DNA from: an uncultured archaeon
Lineage (GTDB): Archaea; Thermoproteota; Nitrososphaeria; Nitrososphaerales; Nitrosopumilaceae
Length of the DNA: 9,975 bases
Assembly (NCBI GenBank): GCA_950073955.1
Contig: CATMRH010000044.1
Location: forward strand, 1-9,975
Direction: 5' to 3'
Shown: in pieces, positions 7,142 through 9,975 of the stretch
Layout: every line of letters begins with the position of its first letter
Position numbering within the stretch: the first letter of the stretch is position 1
Made by a program: the position numbers and the translations under genes
Notes under the pieces: generated by a model
The model's input: only the letters and a program-made list of their open reading frames with translations
What the model was told of the DNA's origin: nothing
Databases searched by the model: none

Positions 7142-7453
7142 ATGAAACCAGTAATAATCATCTCAACATATCCTAACAAAAAGTCAATCACAAAAATTGC
7201 AAATGAGTTTGTAAAAAATAAGATAGTTGCATGTGTCAACATTTCAAAAATTTCTTCAATTTATTCTTGGAATGGAAAAGTGGAAAATGCATCTGAATAT
7301 CTTGCTATATTCAAAACTACAACAAAAAACGAGAAACTACTAAAAAAGAAAATTAAAGAAACTCATCCATATGATGTTCCTGAAATTGCAGAAGTTGATG
7401 TTACTTCTATTAACAAGTCATATCTAAATTGGTTAATAGAATCTACAAATTAA
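7142..7453 (+). CDS. cutA: CutA1-family divalent cation tolerance protein
   Basis: CutA1 proteins are small, very stable trimers with a ferredoxin-like fold similar to PII proteins. They were linked genetically to copper tolerance in E. coli, but their cellular role is not settled. The 103-residue product shows the family pattern: ISTYPNKKSITKIANEFVKNKIVACVN at the N-terminus with C31 in the conserved ACVN, the turn SWNGKV at 42-47, FKTT at 57-60 and the signature HPYDVPEI at 75-82. Length is normal and no signal peptide is present. No Shine-Dalgarno is visible, but a TATA-like box lies about 26 bp upstream. The gene diverges from the M50 protease and converges with aPelota, their stop codons sharing the four bases TTAA at 7450-7453. 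Confidence 0.95.
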   Translation: MKPVIIISTYPNKKSITKIANEFVKNKIVACVNISKISSIYSWNGKVENASEYLAIFKTTTKNEKLLKKKIKETHPYDVPEIAEVDVTSINKSYLNWLIESTN

Positions 7454-8490
7454 GATTCTATCGCATATCGTAATAAGGAAACTATTCCACCTAAACCTGT
7501 AACTCTTAGACCAATATCTGTAGATGAATCAACACTGTAAATTTTTACTCCCTTACTTTCAACATCATTTAGAAAATCTATCATTTTTTGCTCATTATCT
7601 TGAATTGCTTTGTCTGAAAATACAAGGGATTCAACTGCTCCTATTTGATTTGCATTAAAAGTTTCATCAAATCCCATAGTAAACTTTCCACTCTTCTTGT
7701 TTGCAAGAAGCATTATCTCATCGATGATTGATGATACTTTGGCAAGCTTGCTATCTGACATAATCTCCTTCATTGTTTGAGATTTTGTAAATATGTAAAT
7801 TCCATCTTCTCCACCAGAATCAATTCCTTCAACAACCTGAACTTTGTATTTTTGTGATTTTTGAATGAAATTAACAAATCTTTTTTTTGTTTCACCAGGA
7901 CCAAAAACTACTATTGAATCCCCTTTTTTGAAAACAGTTGATACTGCTTGTTGTACTTGCTCAAAGAATTTTTCAATGTTGAAGTTAGTTTTGTATCTCT
8001 TTCCACCAGAACCTGAATAGATATTTGGAATAAATTCTAAATGTGTACCTCTCAATCTTGCAATTCCACAATCACCAGTATCAATTGCAACAAGTACAAA
8101 GCCAACCTGACTATTACTTGATATTAGAAGATTCTTTTCAATTGGTGTCCATCTTTTCTTTGAAATTGTTATTCCATCATTAATTTTTATAATAAATGAA
8201 TGATGTGAGCCATGTGGTACTGATTCATTACTTGATTCAGAAATCGTTCCACCTATTCTTAACCTATCTAAGACATCATCAAGTGAAATTTTTTCTACTG
8301 TTAACGCAATTCTAACCTTAATTCTTTCTCCTTTGTCTGGTCTTGAATAATCCTTATCTTGTTTTAGAACTCTTGTTGTATCTCCAATTACTTTGTCATT
8401 TTCTTTAATTATGCGACGTAGATTCAAAAGATCATCTGAATCTTCTGGCATGACAGAAATTGAATTCTCATCAATAATCTTTGTAATCAT
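7450..8490 (-). CDS. pelA: aPelota, mRNA surveillance and ribosome rescue factor
   Basis: Archaeal Pelota (Dom34 homologue) enters the A site of stalled ribosomes with aEF1A and, together with ABCE1, splits them. It is paralogous to release factor aRF1 but does not hydrolyse peptidyl-tRNA. The 346-residue product has the expected three domains: an Sm-like N domain (about 1-125) with PHGSHHSF at 92-99, a central eRF1-like domain (about 128-255) with VLVAIDTGDCGIARLRG at 132-148 and VFGPGETKKRF at 195-205, and an L7Ae-like C domain (about 256-346) ending with GGIVSLLRY at 334-342. The GGQ motif of release factors is absent, as in true Pelota. The ATG at 8490 gives the typical short N-terminus. 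It lies 32 bp after an unrecognised gene on the same strand, so the two probably form an operon. Its stop overlaps that of cutA. Confidence 0.97.
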   Translation of the reverse strand: MITKIIDENSISVMPEDSDDLLNLRRIIKENDKVIGDTTRVLKQDKDYSRPDKGERIKVRIALTVEKISLDDVLDRLRIGGTISESSNESVPHGSHHSFIIKINDGITISKKRWTPIEKNLLISSNSQVGFVLVAIDTGDCGIARLRGTHLEFIPNIYSGSGGKRYKTNFNIEKFFEQVQQAVSTVFKKGDSIVVFGPGETKKRFVNFIQKSQKYKVQVVEGIDSGGEDGIYIFTKSQTMKEIMSDSKLAKVSSIIDEIMLLANKKSGKFTMGFDETFNANQIGAVESLVFSDKAIQDNEQKMIDFLNDVESKGVKIYSVDSSTDIGLRVTGLGGIVSLLRYAIES

Positions 8491-8522
8491 GATATTATTC
8501 TAATATACAAAAAGAAAAGAGT

Positions 8523-8939
8523 TTAGCTTGTAACTTCGTTAGTTTCTGCTTCTTCAGATTTTTTCTTCAGATAGTTTTCAACCCAATCTAAAGTAAGTAC
8601 ACCTGATTCTGCTAGATTTGTAAGAGAATTTGAAGAAGCTTCTCCTGAAACTTTACCATTATTTCTTTTCAACTGACGCCATTTTAGGGATGTGTTTCCA
8701 CTTTTTGAATTATAAATAATTCCAAGAATATCTCTTGCGTTTACAAATGTAATGTCTCTAATTTTTTTCAAAGTTACTTTATCTGCTGCTTCTACGTAAA
8801 CTGATCCCAAATCGCCCTCTCTTTCTGGAAATACCTCAAAATCTTCCAAATAACTTCTTGGTGCATAAGATCTACATGTACTTGAAAAGATAAATCTTCG
8901 AAAACTTTCCACTGAAGCTGGCGTGTCAATTGTAACCAT
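8523..8939 (-). CDS. Conserved-looking hypothetical protein upstream of aPelota
   Basis: A 138-residue soluble protein that I do not recognise. It has no signal peptide, membrane segment or familiar catalytic motif. The body (residues 1-80) alternates predicted helix and strand (SVESFRRFIFSS, GDLGSVYVEAADKVTLKKI). A basic linker follows around 85-105 (SLKWRQLKRNNGKVSG), then a short helix LTLDWVENYLKKK at 125-137 of the full chain's C-terminal part, before an acidic Ser/Thr-rich tail. The single cysteine (C22) argues against a metal site. The ATG at 8939 has GATAAATG centred about 27 bp upstream, suggesting a leaderless mRNA. Spacing of 32 bp to aPelota suggests co-transcription and perhaps a role in translation quality control, which is inference from position only. 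Codon use and composition look like its neighbours, so it is probably a real gene rather than chance. Confidence 0.8.
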   Translation of the reverse strand: MVTIDTPASVESFRRFIFSSTCRSYAPRSYLEDFEVFPEREGDLGSVYVEAADKVTLKKIRDITFVNARDILGIIYNSKSGNTSLKWRQLKRNNGKVSGEASSNSLTNLAESGVLTLDWVENYLKKKSEEAETNEVTS

Positions 8940-8961
8940 TTTGAATGATTAACCTATTAGC

Positions 8962-8969
8962 CATTTATC
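8962..8969 (-). promoter_or_regulatory. Candidate TATA box for the 138-residue gene and aPelota
   Basis: GATAAATG on the minus strand is centred about 27 bp before the ATG at 8939, the spacing expected for a leaderless archaeal transcript that would also cover aPelota. Confidence 0.45.
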
Positions 8970-9014
8970 AAGCTTCTTGAAAGACTCAATAGGAATCTAC
9001 CTGAAATACCACTT

Positions 9015-9074
9015 GCGGGCGGTGATGAACCTATCCCTTTGAATGATGATGAGGATCTTGAGTTCTGAGCCTGC
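9015..9074 (+). ncRNA. C/D-box guide sRNA
   Basis: The plus strand has the full layout of an archaeal C/D sRNA, which directs fibrillarin, Nop5 and L7Ae to 2'-O-methylate target RNA. Box C is GTGATGA (9022-9028), a degenerate D' box is TTGA (9039-9042), C' is ATGATGA (9046-9052) and box D is CTGA (9065-9068). Spacers are 10 nt (C to D'), 3 nt (D' to C') and 12 nt (C' to D), all typical. The ends GCGGGC (9015-9020) and GCCTGC (9069-9074) form a 6-bp stem with one G-U pair, as needed for the kink-turn. Guide regions are ACCTATCCCT before D' and GGATCTTGAGTT before D. By the box+5 rule they would methylate an A within AGGGAUAGGU and a C within AACUCAAGAUCC. I cannot name the targets. No clear promoter was found, so processing from a longer transcript is possible. 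Confidence 0.87.
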
Positions 9075-9080
9075 CTTAGG

Positions 9081-9088
9081 ATTTTAAT
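9081..9088 (+). promoter_or_regulatory. Candidate TATA box for the YjbQ-family gene
   Basis: ATTTTAAT is centred about 26 bp before the ATG at 9111 and lies just after the C/D sRNA. It predicts a leaderless mRNA independent of the sRNA. Confidence 0.45.
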
Positions 9089-9110
9089 GGACGATTTGCT
9101 TTGAATAAAT

Positions 9111-9530
9111 ATGAAATCTCTAACTGACTATCTTACATTTCATGTTAAAACGCGAAGAGCCTTTGTCAATATTACTCCTGACATTAGAAAACTAGTTACA
9201 AAAAGTAAAATCCAGGAGGGACTTTGTCTTGTAAATGCAATGCACATCACTGCCAGTGTTTTCATTAATGACAACGAAAGTGGTTTACATAAAGATTATG
9301 AAAAATGGTTAGAAGGCTTGGCACCACATGAACCAATTGATCAGTATGATCACAACAAAACTGGTGAGGACAATGCAGATGCTCATCTAAAACGACAAGT
9401 AATGGGACGAGAAGTGGTAGTTGCTATCACTAATGGTGAATTAGATTTTGGTCCATGGGAACAAATTTTCTATGGAGAATTTGATGGAAAAAGATCAAAA
9501 AGAGTTTTAGTTAAAATAATTGGTGAATAG
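9111..9530 (+). CDS. YjbQ/UPF0047-family protein
   Basis: A 139-residue cytosolic protein of the YjbQ (UPF0047, TIGR00149) family, annotated as secondary thiamine-phosphate synthase because some members can replace ThiE weakly in vivo; the physiological role is uncertain. Conserved features are visible: MHITASVFINDNESGL at 44-59 with H45, the acidic histidine-containing stretch YDHNKTGEDNADAHLKRQVMG at about 79-99 with H81 and H92, and GPWEQIFYGEFDG at 114-126. The three histidines are the usual metal- and phosphate-binding positions. Length matches the family. The start is ATG without Shine-Dalgarno but with a TATA-like box about 26 bp upstream. Its 3' end faces the stop of the small Cys-rich gene only four bases away, so the two transcripts converge. 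Confidence 0.93.
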   Translation: MKSLTDYLTFHVKTRRAFVNITPDIRKLVTKSKIQEGLCLVNAMHITASVFINDNESGLHKDYEKWLEGLAPHEPIDQYDHNKTGEDNADAHLKRQVMGREVVVAITNGELDFGPWEQIFYGEFDGKRSKRVLVKIIGE

Positions 9531-9534
9531 TTTT

Positions 9535-9699
9535 CTATCCAAAGTCTACTTCGCGTTTTTGACTTTGTGATTCATTCTTTCTTGCAGCAAATCTATATTC
9601 ATCATCATGATTTTGAGGCCCATGTCCACATTTTACACATGCTATCTTAAATCCATCATCGTTTTTTTCATATGTTTCACATCCACAAAAACATGCCAT
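9535..9699 (-). CDS. Small cysteine-rich, probable zinc-binding protein (54 residues)
   Basis: A short gene that standard length cut-offs would miss. It starts at ATG 9699 with MACFCGCETYEK and ends at TAG 9535, giving 54 residues. The N-terminal half has a C3-x-C5-x-C7 cluster and a C21-x-x-C24-G-H pair, a layout suited to one zinc or other metal ion. The second half is polar and charged (HDDEYRFAARKNESQSQKREVDF) without membrane or signal features. GATATATC at 9721-9728 sits about 26 bp before the ATG, supporting a leaderless transcript, and the reading frame fills the space between two other genes almost exactly. It follows a DtxR-type metal repressor gene on the same strand after 49 bp, so a link with metal handling is possible but is inference. 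I do not recognise a named family beyond a zinc-ribbon-like look. Confidence 0.8.
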   Translation of the reverse strand: MACFCGCETYEKNDDGFKIACVKCGHGPQNHDDEYRFAARKNESQSQKREVDFG

Positions 9700-9720
9700 A
9701 CTAAAATATAATTTCTAAGA

Positions 9721-9728
9721 TGATATAT
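9721..9728 (-). promoter_or_regulatory. Candidate TATA box for the 54-residue Cys-rich gene
   Basis: GATATATC lies in the 49-bp space after the DtxR-type gene. Its centre is 25-26 bp upstream of the ATG at 9699, as expected for a leaderless archaeal mRNA. The box is palindromic, so orientation comes from its spacing to the gene. Confidence 0.5.
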
Positions 9729-9748
9729 CTTTTAGGATACAATTTCAC

Positions 9749-9975
9749 TTAAACTGATTTACAACATTCACCCATTGGAATTTCACGATCATGTGGACAT
9801 TTTCTTGGATGCTTTAGCATTGTACAAAGAGCATTTGTAAATTCCTTTTTCATATGATGTTCAATACCACATACCATTTCCTCATCAATTTTCACTTTTA
9901 GTGTGCTTTCCATGAGAACTTCTAACAACCTACTATTTCTCATCATATTGGCACCAACTACTTGACCTTCTTCTG
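9749..9975 (-). CDS. DtxR-family metal-dependent transcriptional repressor (C-terminal part, cut by window edge)
   Basis: Proteins of the DtxR/IdeR/MntR family repress iron or manganese uptake genes when bound to the metal. Only about the last 75 residues are visible. The frame is open to the right edge (codons for EEGQVVGAN precede the first ATG at 9946), so that ATG is internal and the true start is outside the window. The visible part is the dimerisation and metal-binding domain: LLEVLMESTLKVKIDEEMVCGIEHHM contains C-x-x-E-H (about 9857-9871), matching the C102, E105 and H106 ligands of DtxR, and HPRKCPHDREIP is the family's usual closing HP..CPH...IP motif. The chain ends soon after at GECCKSV, so the SH3-like third domain of DtxR and IdeR is absent. 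The two adjacent cysteines near the end are unusual. The winged helix is not visible, so the target genes cannot be judged. Confidence 0.9.
   Translation of the reverse strand, partial: EEGQVVGANMMRNSRLLEVLMESTLKVKIDEEMVCGIEHHMKKEFTNALCTMLKHPRKCPHDREIPMGECCKSV

Noticed and set aside
7099..7242. N-terminal extension of the M50 protease to the ATG at 7242
   Set aside because: It is antisense to the first third of cutA, whose family motifs are unambiguous, and adds no protease feature.
8502..8510. TATA-like GTATATTAG just upstream of aPelota
   Set aside because: Centred only about 16 bp before the ATG, too close to place a start site at or before the start codon; co-transcription with the upstream gene is simpler.
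9597..9612. ATGATGA box-C-like string on the minus strand
   Set aside because: It encodes residues N-H-D-D-E of the small Cys-rich protein, and no matching D box and end stem at the correct spacing were seen.

Overview
This AT-rich window looks like the chromosome of an ammonia-oxidising archaeon of the Nitrosopumilus type (Thaumarchaeota/Nitrososphaerota). The evidence is a set of archaeal core genes (GatD, Cdc48/VAT, uL2, aPelota), an archaeal SRP RNA, a C/D-box guide RNA, many TATA-like boxes about 26 bp upstream of start codons (suggesting leaderless mRNAs), and very short intergenic spaces. The exact genus is an inference. No mobile element, CRISPR array, tRNA or rRNA gene was found.

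Layout. Positions 1-3044 (minus strand) hold the 5' part of gatD (Gln-tRNA formation), cut by the window edge, behind a two-ring Cdc48-type AAA ATPase. From a shared divergent promoter, ribosomal protein uL2 and an acylphosphatase run on the plus strand (3149-4213). They meet a small DUF5655-like gene head-on, and the two stop codons overlap. The stretch without protein genes at 4543-4919 holds the SRP RNA on the minus strand, squeezed between its own TATA box and the TATA box of the next gene. Upstream of it on the minus strand are a TtuA/Ncs6-type tRNA thiolase and a membrane site-2 protease with a PDZ domain (TTG start proposed at 7098). CutA (plus) diverges from the protease and converges, again with overlapping stops, on aPelota. 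aPelota lies behind an unrecognised 138-residue gene. A C/D-box sRNA lies at 9015-9074, followed by a YjbQ-family protein. The right edge holds a 54-residue cysteine-rich protein and the C-terminal part of a DtxR-type metal-dependent repressor.

Theme. Much of the window serves translation and its quality control: tRNA charging (GatD), tRNA thiolation, probable guide-directed RNA methylation, uL2, SRP targeting, ribosome rescue (aPelota), protein unfolding (Cdc48) and membrane proteolysis. Metal handling appears at the right end and perhaps with CutA. I see no defence island or obvious new multi-gene system. The items most worth a second look are the C/D sRNA, the tiny Cys-rich protein beside the DtxR repressor, the altered second Walker A motif in the Cdc48 protein, and the unknown gene beside aPelota.
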